Assembly: GCA_050700115.1 (NCBI GenBank)
Contig: JBOHGG010000001.1
Location: 124,001 to 188,000 of the forward strand
Origin: GCA-003244245 sp050700115
GTDB taxonomy: Bacteria > Actinomycetota > Actinomycetes > Mycobacteriales > Pseudonocardiaceae
Reading direction: 5' to 3'
DNA length: 64,000 nt
Positions 49,918-60,397 of the stretch are shown in pieces; the first letter of the stretch is position 1, and every line of letters starts with the position of its first letter. The translations under genes were made by a program, and so were the position numbers. A model generated the notes under the pieces. That model was not told the origin of the DNA and made no database searches. It saw only the letters and a program-made list of their open reading frames with translations.

Positions 49918-52590
49918 TCACTGAGTGACGGTTTGCCCGATCACTCGGGTGACCTCGCGCAATGCATCGATGGTGGCCAGTGGGTCAGTCCCGCCGCCCT
50001 GGGCGATGTCGGGCTTACCGCCGCCACCGCCCTTGAGGACTTTGGCCGCTACTCGAACGAGATCCCCAGCCTTGAGCCCACGCTCCCTGCCCTTGTCGTT
50101 GACCACAGCCACGACGATCGGCTTGTCATTCGCCAGAGTGGTCACTGTCACGGCCACCGGACGGTCGTCGAGCCGGTCCCGGATGTCGATCACGAACTTG
50201 CGCAACTCGTCGTTGTTCGCAGGTTCGGACAGGTGCCGAGCGACCACGGATACGCCGTAGACATCCGTTGCGCCCTCCACGAATTCGCTGGCCAATCGCT
50301 TGAGCTGGGCCGACCGAAGCTGTGCGATTTCCTTCTCGGCGTCGCGAAGTTGCTTGAGCAGTGCCGAGACCCGGTCACTGGCCTCGCTGGTCGGCACCTG
50401 AAGCAAGTCCGAGATGTTCCGCGCCAGAGCACGTTCCTTCGCAAGGAAGCGATAAGCGTCCAAGCCGACGTATCCCTCGATACGGCGCAAACCCGCGCCC
50501 ACCGAGGACTCGCCGATCACGGTCAGCGTGTTGATCTGCGAGGAGCGCTCGACGTGCGTACCGCCGCACAGTTCACGAGACCACGGGCCGCCGATCTCGA
50601 CCACCCGTACTTCCTCGTCGTACGTCTCACCGAACAGGGCGAGCGCGCCCATCTCTCGCGCTTCCGGCAGCGAGGTATAGACCGCCCGAACCGGGAGATC
50701 CTGCCGAATGGCGATGTTGGAGACCTCTTCGACCTCGCTGCGAGTCTCCAGCGACAGGCCACCGCTCCAGGAGAAGTCCAAGCGCAGGTAACCGGGCTTG
50801 TTGTAGGAACCGGCCTGCAAGGCGTTCGGCCCGAGCACCTGCCGCAGGGCGGCGTGGACGACGTGCGTGCCCGAGTGGGCCTGGCGCGCTCCCAGCCGCC
50901 ATTCCGGGTCGACCTTGGCCAGCACGTGCTGCCCCTCGGTCAGCTCGCCGCGACGCACCCGGACCTGGTGCACCCACAGTTTCCGGGCCACCTTCTGTAC
51001 GTCCAGCACGTCCAGCTCAAGGCCGTCGGCAACGATCAGACCGGCGTCACTCTCCTGGCCACCAGACTCGGCGTAGAGCGGGGTCCGGTCGAGCACGACT
51101 TCGACGATCTCGCCCTCGGTGGCCGCCGGGATGCGCTCACCTTCGCGGATCAGTCCGCGAACGGTGGCCTCGCTCTCCAGGTGCTCATAGCCGGTGAACT
51201 CGGTAGCGCCGAACTGGAGCAGGTCGCGGTAGACGCTCTTGTCGCCGTGCCCGCCAGTCTTTCGCGCGGCGGCGTCGGCCTTAGCCCGAGCGCGCTGCTC
51301 GGCCATCAGGCTGCGGAACCCTTCCTCATCCACCGTCAGTCCCTGTTCCTCAGCCATCTCCAAGGTCAGGCCGATGGGGAACCCGTAGGTGTCGTGGAGC
51401 TGAAACGCCTTGTCGCCGGGGAGGATCAAGCTGTTGCTCTTGCGGATCTCGGTGGCGGCAAGGTCGAAGATCGCCGTACCGGACTTCAGCGTCTGCAAGA
51501 ACGCGGACTCCTCGCCGACGGCGACTCGGTCAATGCGGTCGTGCTCGCCGACCAGTTCGGGGTAGGTCGGGCTCATCACCTCGACGGTGCGCGCCACCAA
51601 CTCGTGCACGACGGGGTCCGGTGAGCCGAGTAGCCGCATCATGCGCACGGCGCGGCGCAGGATGCGACGCAGGATGTAGCCGCGACCCTCGTTGGCGGGG
51701 GTGACGCCGTCACCGATCAGCATCACGCTGGTCAGGATGTGGTCGGCTACCACCCGCAGCGCGACATCGTCCTTGCGGGCGCTGCCGTATTCGGTGCTGC
51801 TCAGCTCGGCGGCGAGGTCGAGAATCTGGCGGGTGGTGTCGATGTCGAAGATCGTGTCCACACCTTGGAGCAGAACGGCCATGCGCTCCAGACCGAGGCC
51901 AGTGTCGATGTTCCTGGCGGGCAGATCGCCGATGATCGGGTAGCCCTCCTTGGCCGGTCCTTCGCCTCGAATGTTCTGCATGAACACGAGGTTCCAAATC
52001 TCCAGGTACCGCTCGTCATCGACGATCGGGCCGCCCTCGCGCCCGTGCTCCGGGCCACGGTCGAAGCAGATCTCCGAGCACGGACCGCAGGGACCAGGCA
52101 CTCCCATCGACCAGAAGTTCTCGGCCATGCCCAACCGCTGGATACGGTCGGCGGGCATGCCGACCTCGGCGTGCCAGATGTGCTCGGCTTCGTCGTCATC
52201 GGTGTAGACCGTGACCCACAGCTTGGACTCCGGCAGACCCAGACCACCATCAGCCACGGGCTTGGTCAGGAACTCCCAGGCGTAGGGAATCGCCTTCTCT
52301 TTGAAGTAATCACCGAAGGAGAAGTTGCCGAACATCTGGAAGAACGAGCCGTGTCGGCTGGTCTTGCCGACTTCCTCGATATCGACGGTGCGCACGCACT
52401 TCTGCAAGCTCGTCGCACGAGGGTAGGGCGCAGGAGCCTCGCCGAGGAAGTAGGACTTGAACGGTGCCATGCCCGCGTTGATCAGCAGCAGCGTCGGGTC
52501 GTCTGCGATCAGCGATGCCGACGGAACCACGGCGTGCCCCCGCTGCTCGAAGAAACGAAGAGCACGGCTACTGATCTCTGCCGACTGCAT
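49918..52590 (-). CDS. alaS: Alanyl-tRNA synthetase, probably a second copy
   Basis: 890 aa, full length. The class II core opens SLIADDPTLLLINAGMAPFK and SLQKCVRTVDIEEVGKTSRH, with GPCGPCSEICFDRG and RNIDTGLGLERMAVLLQGVD. The editing domain has HSGTHVVHAA (about 571-580) and CGGTHVERSSQI (about 672-683), and a DHHA1-like C-terminus ends the protein. All known metal and editing residues are there, so it should charge tRNA-Ala. The setting, inside a split nuo operon and beside nucleotide enzymes, differs from the housekeeping alaS locus, so I infer a duplicate for self-resistance or for supplying Ala-tRNA. Whether another alaS exists cannot be seen. Confidence 0.9.
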   Translation of the reverse strand: MQSAEISSRALRFFEQRGHAVVPSASLIADDPTLLLINAGMAPFKSYFLGEAPAPYPRATSLQKCVRTVDIEEVGKTSRHGSFFQMFGNFSFGDYFKEKAIPYAWEFLTKPVADGGLGLPESKLWVTVYTDDDEAEHIWHAEVGMPADRIQRLGMAENFWSMGVPGPCGPCSEICFDRGPEHGREGGPIVDDERYLEIWNLVFMQNIRGEGPAKEGYPIIGDLPARNIDTGLGLERMAVLLQGVDTIFDIDTTRQILDLAAELSSTEYGSARKDDVALRVVADHILTSVMLIGDGVTPANEGRGYILRRILRRAVRMMRLLGSPDPVVHELVARTVEVMSPTYPELVGEHDRIDRVAVGEESAFLQTLKSGTAIFDLAATEIRKSNSLILPGDKAFQLHDTYGFPIGLTLEMAEEQGLTVDEEGFRSLMAEQRARAKADAAARKTGGHGDKSVYRDLLQFGATEFTGYEHLESEATVRGLIREGERIPAATEGEIVEVVLDRTPLYAESGGQESDAGLIVADGLELDVLDVQKVARKLWVHQVRVRRGELTEGQHVLAKVDPEWRLGARQAHSGTHVVHAALRQVLGPNALQAGSYNKPGYLRLDFSWSGGLSLETRSEVEEVSNIAIRQDLPVRAVYTSLPEAREMGALALFGETYDEEVRVVEIGGPWSRELCGGTHVERSSQINTLTVIGESSVGAGLRRIEGYVGLDAYRFLAKERALARNISDLLQVPTSEASDRVSALLKQLRDAEKEIAQLRSAQLKRLASEFVEGATDVYGVSVVARHLSEPANNDELRKFVIDIRDRLDDRPVAVTVTTLANDKPIVVAVVNDKGRERGLKAGDLVRVAAKVLKGGGGGKPDIAQGGGTDPLATIDALREVTRVIGQTVTQ

Positions 52591-52794
52591 GGGTTGCCTT
52601 CCAGAAGTTCGGTCGTCGGAACACGGACCACGGCCACAGCGAGCCCGGCGGCACCGCTGGAAGATCGTGGTCCAACCATGGTATGCAGGCCGACCTAACC
52701 GTTTCCGACGGGTAACGTCGAGCGGATCCGACGGCTCGTCTGCACACGTAGCGCTGATGGCCCACGCCCTGCACAGTGATCTACGGGACGCGCC

Positions 52795-53090
<296 letters not shown>

Positions 53091-53094
<4 letters not shown>

Positions 53095-53960
53095 CGGCTG
53101 TCCTCCTCGGACCCGGTGGGTGGCACCGGCCCGGGCAGGGCGCGAGTATCAGGGTCAGCACCAGCACCCGCAACGCTGCGCACGTCGTCGTCCAGACGCT
53201 CGCGGGAGGTGGACTCCAGCAACTCGGACAGCGACTCGGGCGCCACCGAACCGTCGGGCAGCAGAGCCGGGGTGGCCACCGAGTTCATGGTGGCGAAGAC
53301 GCCGGGGCCAGGCAGCGGGGAGGGACGCGCACTGCGGATCCGAGCATCCACCCGCTCTCGCTGGGTCAGCCTGCCCTCCTTAGTCCGGTCGGTGAACGTC
53401 AGCACCATCGCACCGACCGCGGCGCTGATCAGCAACGCCGAGGTGAGCTCGAAGGGGAACAGGTAGTCGGTGTACAGGATGCGGCCGAGGTTGGCGACGT
53501 TGCCGCCGCCGGTGGTGTTCACTCCGACCAGCCCGGCTGCGGTGACCCCGGTGAAGGCCCGGCCCAGCATCCCCACCAGCAGCACGGCCAGCCCGATCCC
53601 GGCCAGCGCAGCGGCGACCCGCTGACCGCGCAGCACCTCGACCACCGAGTCGACGCTTTCCCTGCCCACCAGCATCAGGACGAACAGGAACAGCATCATG
53701 ATCGCGCCGGTGTAGACGATGATCTGCACGAAACCGAGGAACGGCGCTTGTTGGACCATATACAGCGCACCCAGGCACAGCATGGTCTGCGCCAGCCACA
53801 GCGCCGAATGCACCGCGTTGCGGGCGAACACCATCGCCAGCCCGCCGGCCAACGCGAGCGGACCCAGGATCCAGAACGCGACGGTCTCCCCGAGGCCGAT
53901 GGTGTCGGTCGACACCGGGGTAGGCAGCGGCACTCCGAGCAGCACACCCAGCGTGGTCAC
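53091..53960 (-). CDS. nuoJ: NADH-quinone oxidoreductase subunit J
   Basis: 289 aa. Five membrane helices include AVHSALWLAQTMLCLGALYM and FVQIIVYTGAIMMLFLFVLM, the typical NuoJ hinge region. A long soluble Pro/Asp-rich tail after about residue 195 is an actinobacterial feature. ATGA overlap with nuoI. Confidence 0.93.
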
Positions 53961-54496
53961 CGCTCTTCCTCGCCCACCGCGCCCGAACGTCGCTCCAGGG
54001 TCGGACCCTGCACGTAGTAGTCCTGCTCACTGTCACCCAGCCGCATCGGGTGCGGGGGGTGCTCCATTCCGGCCAGCAGCGGCGCGAGCAGGTCCTCCTT
54101 GGTGTAGATGAGGTCATGGCGGTTGTCGTCGGCCACCTCGTACTCGTTGGTCATGGTCAACGCGCGGGTCGGGCAGGCCTCGATGCACAGGCCACAGCCG
54201 ATGCAACGCAGGTAGTTGATCTGGTAGATCTCGCCGTAGCGCTCCCCGGGCGAGTAGCGGGCCTCTTCGGTGTTGTCGCCGCCCTCGACGTAGATGGCGT
54301 CCGCCGGGCAGGCCCAGGCGCACAGCTCGCATCCCACGCACTTCTCCAGCCCGTCCGGGTGCCGGTTGAGCTGGTGCTTACCGTGGAACCGCGGTGCGGT
54401 GATCTTTTTGACCTCGGGATACTCCTCGGTCACGACCTTCTTGAACATCGTCGAGAAGGTGACCCCGAAACCTTTGACCGGATCAAGCAGTCCCAT
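53957..54496 (-). CDS. nuoI: NADH-quinone oxidoreductase subunit I
   Basis: 179 aa from ATG 54496. Two 4Fe-4S motifs, CVGCELCAWACPADAI and CIGCGLCIEACPTRAL, carry electrons (N6a, N6b) toward subunit B. The start lies inside the end of nuoH (14-bp overlap). Confidence 0.95.
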   Translation of the reverse strand: MGLLDPVKGFGVTFSTMFKKVVTEEYPEVKKITAPRFHGKHQLNRHPDGLEKCVGCELCAWACPADAIYVEGGDNTEEARYSPGERYGEIYQINYLRCIGCGLCIEACPTRALTMTNEYEVADDNRHDLIYTKEDLLAPLLAGMEHPPHPMRLGDSEQDYYVQGPTLERRSGAVGEEER

Positions 54497-55796
54497 GGTC
54501 GTCCTCCTCCTGCGTGCTCGGTGGCGCACCGGTGGTCACGGCAGCGCGCCGGCGCGGTGGTGCCGGTACCACCAGGTCCAGCGGGGGCAGTGGGTAGTCC
54601 GAGCCCGCGGTAGGCACGTCCTGGCTGCGCTGGCCGGTAACCAGCTGAACCGAACTGGGCTGGGCCGATCTGCGCTCGGGCAGCAGGAACGCGACGAGCA
54701 CCAGGGCACCCAGCAGGATGCCACCGACCACGAGGATCTCGGGCCCGGTGACGTCGACGCTGCGCAGCGTCCGGACGCCGGAGACCACCACGATCCAGAC
54801 CAGGCTGGCCGGTACCAGCACCTTCCAGCCCAGCGCCATGAACTGGTCGTAACGCAGCCGGGGCAGGGTTCCCCGCAGCCAGACGAACACGAACAGGAAG
54901 GCCAACGTCTTGCCGATGAACCACAGCGGACCCCACCAGCCGCTGTCCAGCGGCCCGCCGGCCAGCGGCCAGGGGGCGTGCCAGCCACCCAGGAACAGCG
55001 TGGTCGCCATGGCCGAGACGGTGACCATGTTGACGTACTCGGCGAGGAAGAACAGCGCGAACTTCAGCGACGAGTACTCGGTGTGGAAACCACCGACCAG
55101 TTCCGACTCCGCCTCGGGCAGGTCGAAGGGAGCGCGGTTGGTCTCACCCACCATCGCGACCACGAACACCGCGAAGCTGGGAAACAGCAGGAACACGAAC
55201 CACCACTGCTGGGACTGCGCGGTCACGATGTCCGCGGTGGACAGTGAGCCGGCGTAGAGGATCACTGCGACGATCGACATCCCGAGGGCGATCTCATAGG
55301 AGATCACCTGGGCGGCCGAGCGAAGCGCGCCCAGCAGCGGGTAGGGCGAGCCCGACGCCCAGCCGGCCAGCACGATCCCGTAGACGCCCAGCGAAGAGCA
55401 GGCCAGCACCACGAGCACGCCGACGGGCAGGTCGGTGATCTGCAGCACGGTCGGCTCACCGAAGATCGACACCTCGCCACCGAGCGGGATCACCGAAAAC
55501 GCGGTGAACGCCGTGACCGCGGAGATCACCGGGGCCAGCACGTACACCCGGCGGTCCGCCATAGCCGGCGTGATGTCCTCCTTGAACGCCAGCTTGAGCC
55601 CGTCGGCCAGGGACTGCAGCAGCCCGAAGGGCCCGACCCGGTTGGGGCCCGGCCGGTGCTGCATGCGCCCGACCACCCGGCGCTCCATCCAGATCATGAA
55701 CAGGGTCATGACCATGAGGAACAGGAAGATCACGACGACTTTCAGCGCCGTGAGCCACAGCGGGTCGTCGGCGAGCAGCGCCTCGGTGGGCGTCAT
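54483..55796 (-). CDS. nuoH: NADH-quinone oxidoreductase subunit H
   Basis: 437 aa, eight-helix membrane subunit at the quinone site. RRVVGRMQHRPGPNRVGPFG, GETNRAPFDLPEAESELVGG and YSSLKFALFFLAEY are diagnostic. About 60 extra soluble residues extend the C-terminus, as in other actinomycetes. 3 bp from nuoG. Confidence 0.94.
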   Translation of the reverse strand: MTPTEALLADDPLWLTALKVVVIFLFLMVMTLFMIWMERRVVGRMQHRPGPNRVGPFGLLQSLADGLKLAFKEDITPAMADRRVYVLAPVISAVTAFTAFSVIPLGGEVSIFGEPTVLQITDLPVGVLVVLACSSLGVYGIVLAGWASGSPYPLLGALRSAAQVISYEIALGMSIVAVILYAGSLSTADIVTAQSQQWWFVFLLFPSFAVFVVAMVGETNRAPFDLPEAESELVGGFHTEYSSLKFALFFLAEYVNMVTVSAMATTLFLGGWHAPWPLAGGPLDSGWWGPLWFIGKTLAFLFVFVWLRGTLPRLRYDQFMALGWKVLVPASLVWIVVVSGVRTLRSVDVTGPEILVVGGILLGALVLVAFLLPERRSAQPSSVQLVTGQRSQDVPTAGSDYPLPPLDLVVPAPPRRRAAVTTGAPPSTQEEDDHGTA

Positions 55797-55799
55797 GGC

Positions 55800-58268
55800 T
55801 TACCTCCCGTTCCCGCCCCGCACGGTGACCACGGAGCCGTGGCCGGCACCGAGGCTGCTCCGGACCGTAGCGGGTCCGGAGTTACCCGGGATCCACACCA
55901 CCCCCGCGGGCAGGTCGGCGGCCGCGGCCGGCAGTGTCACCGAGCCCTGCGTGGTGGATACCGTGACCTCCCCCCCGAGGTGCACCCCGAGCTCGGTGGC
56001 GGTGGCCTCGGACAGCAGCGCGACGGCAGGCCGGGCGGTACCGGCCAGATGCGGCTCGCCGTCCTGCATCGATCCGTTGTCCAGCAGCCGACGCCAGGTG
56101 GCCAGCAACGCCTGTCCCGCGCCGACCTCCGGAACCGGCGCGGCGGGCACCTGCGGAGACTCGCCACGCCTAGCCTCCTTGGCTCCCGAGTAACTACCGA
56201 GCGCGGCGAAACCGGCCCACGCGGCGGCGGGGGTCTGGGTGAACAGATCGACATCCATCTCGATGGCGAGGCTGTCCAGCACACGGCAGTCCGGCAGGGT
56301 CGCGCCGGCCCCCGCGGTGGTGGCGGTGATCGTGGTGGCGAACTCGCGGCGGCGGCCTTCCCAGTCCAGGTAGCTACCTGCCTTCTCGACTGAGGATGCG
56401 ATCGGCAACACGACATCGGCCGCCTTGGTCACCGCCGACGGCCGCATCTCCAGGCTCACCACGAACTTAGCCCGGCTCAGCGCCTGCTCGGCCAGCCGGG
56501 GGTCCGGCAGATCGGCCGGGTCCACGCCGCCGATGACCAGCCCGTCCAGCTGCCCGGCCGCTGCTGCGGCGAGGATCCCGGTGGTGTCGCGGCCAGGCTG
56601 GCTCGACAACGTCACGCCCCAGGCACGCTCGACCTCGGCACGGGCCTGCGGGTCGGCGACCAGCCGGCCGCCGGGCAGCAGGGTCGGCGCCGCCCCGGCC
56701 TCCAGGGCGCCTCGTTCACCGGCTCGTCGCGGGATCCACGCCATCCGGGCCCCGGTACTCGCGGCCAACCGGGCCACCGCCGAGTACAGCCCGGGCACCT
56801 CGGCAGCGCGTTCGCCGACCAGCAGTACCGCCCCCGGCGCGCGCAACGCGTCGAGCGCCGGACCATCCAAGGTGTCCAGGACAACCGGTTCACCACCGGG
56901 CGGCACCCGCAGCAGCGTGCCGAAGGTCTTGCCCACCGCGGCAATGGTGAACTGCCCGAGGTGGAACACCGGCATGGCGCGATCCCGGGCGGCGCGGCGC
57001 AGCCGGAGGAAGACGATCGGCGACTCCTCCTCCGGCTCGAACGCCACGCAGAGCACCGCGGGGGCAGCGCTGAGGTCGCGGTAGGTCACCCCACCGGAGT
57101 CGGGGCTGACGCCGACCACGTACGCCGCGAGGAAGCCCAGCTCCTCAGCCGAGTGCGGCCGCGCGCGGAAGTCGATGTCGTGGGTGCCCAGCGCGACCCG
57201 GGCGAACTTCGCGTAGGCGTAGGCGTCCTCGACGGTGAGCCGGCCGCCGGCGAGCACCCCGACACCGCGATCCCGGCTCGCGAGCAGCCCCGTGGCCGCG
57301 GCCTGCAGCGCCTCGGTCCACGACGCCGGCTTCAGCTCACCGTAGCTGTCCCGGATCAGCGGCCGGGTGATCCGGTCGTCGCCACGGGTGTACTCGAAGG
57401 CGAAGCGGCCCTTGTCGCAGTTCCACTCCTCGTTGACCTCGGGGTCGTGACCGGCGAGCCGGCGCAGCACGATGCCCCGCCGCCAGTCGGTGCGCTGCGC
57501 ACAGCCCGAAGCGCAGTGTTCGCACACACCCAGGGTGGAGACGAGGTCGAAGGGCCGGGACCGGAACCGGTAGGCGGCGCTGGTCAGCGCGCCGACCGGG
57601 CAGATCTGGATGGTGTTGCCGGAGAAGTAGGACTGAAAGGGCTGATCGGCCGACACCCCCACCTGCTGGCCGGCGCCGCGTTCGAGCATGTCGATGAATG
57701 CGTCCCCGGCGATCTGCTCGGAAAAGCGGGTGCAGCGGGCGCAGAGCACACATCGTTCGCGGTCCAGCAGCACCTGCGAGGAGATCGCAATCGGTTTGGC
57801 GAAGGTGCGTTTGGTCTCGGTGAACCGCGAGTCCGCCCGGCCACTGGACAGCGCCTGGTTCTGCAACGGGCACTCGCCACCCTTGTCACAGATCGGGCAG
57901 TCCAGCGGGTGGTTGATCAGCAGTAGCTCCATCACGCCCTGCTGCGCCTTGTCCGCCACGGCCGAGGTGTGCTGGGTCTTGACGACCATGCCGGCGGCCA
58001 CCGTGATGGTGCAACTGGCCTGCGGCTTGGGCATCGGGCGCCCGCCCAGCTCCACCTCGACCAGGCACTGCCGGCAGGCTCCTGCCGGCTCGAGCAGCGG
58101 GTGGTCGCAGAATCGCGGGACGATGATGCCCAGCCGCTCACAGGTTCGGATCACCAGCTCACCCTTGGGGGCGTCCACCTCGCGGCCGTCAATGGTCAGC
58201 CGGACGTGCCCCTGCGCAACGGCAGGCCCGGCGCCCGGGCCGCCGCCGGCCTGCGCTGCCACCGTCAT
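55800..58268 (-). CDS. nuoG: NADH-quinone oxidoreductase subunit G
   Basis: 822 aa from ATG 58268. The N-terminal 2Fe-2S domain is CERLGIIVPRFCDHPLLEPA with GACRQC; HPLDCPICDKGGECPLQ follows for the next cluster and RCVLCARCTRFSEQ for a further one. A CEHCASGC motif starts the molybdopterin-like domain. The C-terminal third is variable and Ala rich. ATGA overlap with nuoF. Confidence 0.93.
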   Translation of the reverse strand: MTVAAQAGGGPGAGPAVAQGHVRLTIDGREVDAPKGELVIRTCERLGIIVPRFCDHPLLEPAGACRQCLVEVELGGRPMPKPQASCTITVAAGMVVKTQHTSAVADKAQQGVMELLLINHPLDCPICDKGGECPLQNQALSSGRADSRFTETKRTFAKPIAISSQVLLDRERCVLCARCTRFSEQIAGDAFIDMLERGAGQQVGVSADQPFQSYFSGNTIQICPVGALTSAAYRFRSRPFDLVSTLGVCEHCASGCAQRTDWRRGIVLRRLAGHDPEVNEEWNCDKGRFAFEYTRGDDRITRPLIRDSYGELKPASWTEALQAAATGLLASRDRGVGVLAGGRLTVEDAYAYAKFARVALGTHDIDFRARPHSAEELGFLAAYVVGVSPDSGGVTYRDLSAAPAVLCVAFEPEEESPIVFLRLRRAARDRAMPVFHLGQFTIAAVGKTFGTLLRVPPGGEPVVLDTLDGPALDALRAPGAVLLVGERAAEVPGLYSAVARLAASTGARMAWIPRRAGERGALEAGAAPTLLPGGRLVADPQARAEVERAWGVTLSSQPGRDTTGILAAAAAGQLDGLVIGGVDPADLPDPRLAEQALSRAKFVVSLEMRPSAVTKAADVVLPIASSVEKAGSYLDWEGRRREFATTITATTAGAGATLPDCRVLDSLAIEMDVDLFTQTPAAAWAGFAALGSYSGAKEARRGESPQVPAAPVPEVGAGQALLATWRRLLDNGSMQDGEPHLAGTARPAVALLSEATATELGVHLGGEVTVSTTQGSVTLPAAAADLPAGVVWIPGNSGPATVRSSLGAGHGSVVTVRGGNGR

Positions 58269-59620
58269 CGGTTCGATCCTGCGAACGTGATCGGCTCCTT
58301 GACCTGCTGGTTGCCTTGCTGAGCCGATGCCCCGAACCCGGGTTGCTTGGCGCACAGGCGCAGGAACTCCGGCCGGAAATACTTGATCGCACTGGTGATC
58401 GGGCTGGCGGCCCCGTCGCCGAGCGCGCAGAACGATCGGCCAAGGATGTTGTCACAGACGTCCAGCATGGTGTCCACATCTGACGGGGTGCCCTCGTGGC
58501 GCAGCATCCGCTCCAGGATCTCGAGCAACCAGTAGGTCCCCTCCCGGCACGGGGTGCATTTGCCGCAGGACTCGTGCTTGTAGAACTCGGTCCATTTCAT
58601 CACCGCCCACGGCACGCTCACCGACTGGTTGAAGACCATGATCGCGGTGGTGCCCAGCATCGAGCCGGCCGCCGCGGCACCCTCGAAGTCCAGCGGGATG
58701 TCGAGATGCTCGGCGGTGAGCAGCGGGGTGGACGACCCGCCCGGTGTCCAGAACTTCAGCGTGCCGCCCGTCACCCCGCCGGCCATATCCAGCAGCTCGC
58801 GCAGCGTGATGCCCAACGGGGCCTCGTACTGGCCCGGCCAATGCACGTGCCCGGAGATCGAGTAGATCTTGGGGCCGGGGGATTTCTCGGTGCCCATCGC
58901 ACGGAACCAGTCCGACCCGCCGTTGACGATGTAGGGCACGCTGCAGATGGTCTCGACGTTGTTCACCACGGTGGGTGCGGCGTAGAGCCCGGAGGTGGCC
59001 GGGAACGGCGGTTTGAGCCGGGGCTGGCCACGCCGGCCCTCCAGCGAGTCCAGCAGCGCGGTCTCCTCGCCGCAGATGTAGGCACCCGCGCCGGCGTGGA
59101 TGACGATGTCGAGGTCGAAACCGGTGCCGAGGATGTCCTTGCCCAGATATCCGGCCTGGTAGGCCTCCGCGACCGCCTGGCGCAGCCGGCGGTTGCAGTG
59201 CAGCATCTCGCCGCGAACATAGATGTAGCACTCGTGCGCGCGGATCGCGTAGCTGGTGATGATGCAGCCCTCGATCAGCGAGTGCGGGTCGGCCATCATC
59301 AACGGCACGTCCTTGCAGGTACCCGGCTCGCCCTCATCTGCGTTGATCACCAGGTACTTGGGCTTGGCCGCTGCCCCCGCCGGCTGCGCACCCGGCTTGG
59401 CCTGCGGGATGAAGCTCCACTTCAGTCCGGTGGGAAAACCCGCGCCGCCGCGTCCCCGCAGGCCGGAGTCTTTGATCAGCTGGATCAGCTGGTCGGGGTG
59501 CGCGTTCAACGCGGTGCGCAGCGCGGTATACCCCTCGAGCTGGGTGTAGGTGTCGAGGGTCCAGGACTTGGGCGAGGGCCACCGCCGGGTCAGCACCGGG
59601 GTGAGCGTCCGCTCGGTCAC
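58265..59620 (-). CDS. nuoF: NADH-quinone oxidoreductase subunit F
   Basis: 451 aa from GTG 59620. NADH site GLRGRGGAGFPTGLKW, FMN site VINADEGEPGTCKD and 4Fe-4S ligands ESCGKCTPCREG are seen in order, so this subunit accepts hydride from NADH. 27 bp separates it from nuoE. Confidence 0.95.
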   Translation of the reverse strand: MTERTLTPVLTRRWPSPKSWTLDTYTQLEGYTALRTALNAHPDQLIQLIKDSGLRGRGGAGFPTGLKWSFIPQAKPGAQPAGAAAKPKYLVINADEGEPGTCKDVPLMMADPHSLIEGCIITSYAIRAHECYIYVRGEMLHCNRRLRQAVAEAYQAGYLGKDILGTGFDLDIVIHAGAGAYICGEETALLDSLEGRRGQPRLKPPFPATSGLYAAPTVVNNVETICSVPYIVNGGSDWFRAMGTEKSPGPKIYSISGHVHWPGQYEAPLGITLRELLDMAGGVTGGTLKFWTPGGSSTPLLTAEHLDIPLDFEGAAAAGSMLGTTAIMVFNQSVSVPWAVMKWTEFYKHESCGKCTPCREGTYWLLEILERMLRHEGTPSDVDTMLDVCDNILGRSFCALGDGAASPITSAIKYFRPEFLRLCAKQPGFGASAQQGNQQVKEPITFAGSNR

Positions 59621-59647
59621 GGCTCCTCCTGCTCTCTCGGGGACTGG

Positions 59648-60397
59648 TTACTTCTTGTCGGGAACTGCCGGCAGCGAGACCTCGTCCGGCATCGAAGGCG
59701 CCTGCCAACCCCGCTGTTCCGCGAGCCGGTTGCCGGCCAGCGTCTCGGGCGCCGCCGACGGCGCGTCCACCGCGGCCCGCATCTCCTCGGGCGCGCCGAA
59801 GTAGCCGGCCAGCTCCAGCTCAGCGGTCCTCCAGTCGGTCAACGGCGCGCCACGGTCCGGTGCCGGCCGGTCCCCGCGGCGCAGCGCATCCACCAGCGCA
59901 ACGGCCGACTCCGGGGTCTGGTTGTCGTAGAACTCGTAGTTCACCTGGAGCACCGGAGCCAGGTCGCAGGCCGCCAGGCACTCGGCGTGCTCCAGGGTGA
60001 TCGAGCCCTTCGAGCCCGGCGTGCCCGCGGTCTCCTCGTGACCGACCCCGAGCTGCTTGCGCACCCTGGCGTAGATCTCATCGCCGCCCAGCGCGGCGCA
60101 CAGCGTGTTGGTGCAGACGCTGACCAGGTGCTCGCCACCGGGCTTGCGCTTGTACATCGTGTAGAAGGTGACCACCCCGCTCACCTCGGCGGTGGTGATC
60201 TCCAGCAGCTGCGTGCAGAACACGATCCCGGCCTGGCTGACGTACCCCTGCACGCTCTGTACCAGGTGCAACAGCGGCAGCAGGGCCGATCGTGGCTGCG
60301 GGTAGCGGGCGATGATCTCGCCAGCCCGTTGCCGGGTCTGCTCATCGAACACGCTGGTGTCTGCGCTGCCCACGGCGGTGTTCACGGTTGGGCTCAC
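59648..60397 (-). CDS. nuoE: NADH-quinone oxidoreductase subunit E
   Basis: 249 aa from GTG 60397, which overlaps the nuoD stop as GTGA. The thioredoxin-like 2Fe-2S ligands are CTNTLCAALGG and CLAACDLAPVLQVNYEFYD. The C-terminal about 70 residues (PDRGAPLTDWRTAELELAGY) are an extension beyond the short enterobacterial form. Confidence 0.93.
   Translation of the reverse strand: MSPTVNTAVGSADTSVFDEQTRQRAGEIIARYPQPRSALLPLLHLVQSVQGYVSQAGIVFCTQLLEITTAEVSGVVTFYTMYKRKPGGEHLVSVCTNTLCAALGGDEIYARVRKQLGVGHEETAGTPGSKGSITLEHAECLAACDLAPVLQVNYEFYDNQTPESAVALVDALRRGDRPAPDRGAPLTDWRTAELELAGYFGAPEEMRAAVDAPSAAPETLAGNRLAEQRGWQAPSMPDEVSLPAVPDKK

Noticed and set aside
49690..51624. Plus-strand open frame of about 640 codons opposite alaS
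   Set aside because: Shadow of alaS; no domain.
52591..52794. T-box riboswitch upstream of alaS
   Set aside because: An imperfect hairpin (CAGCG/CGCTG within CCACG/CGTGG) is seen, but no T-box core or specifier loop could be identified.
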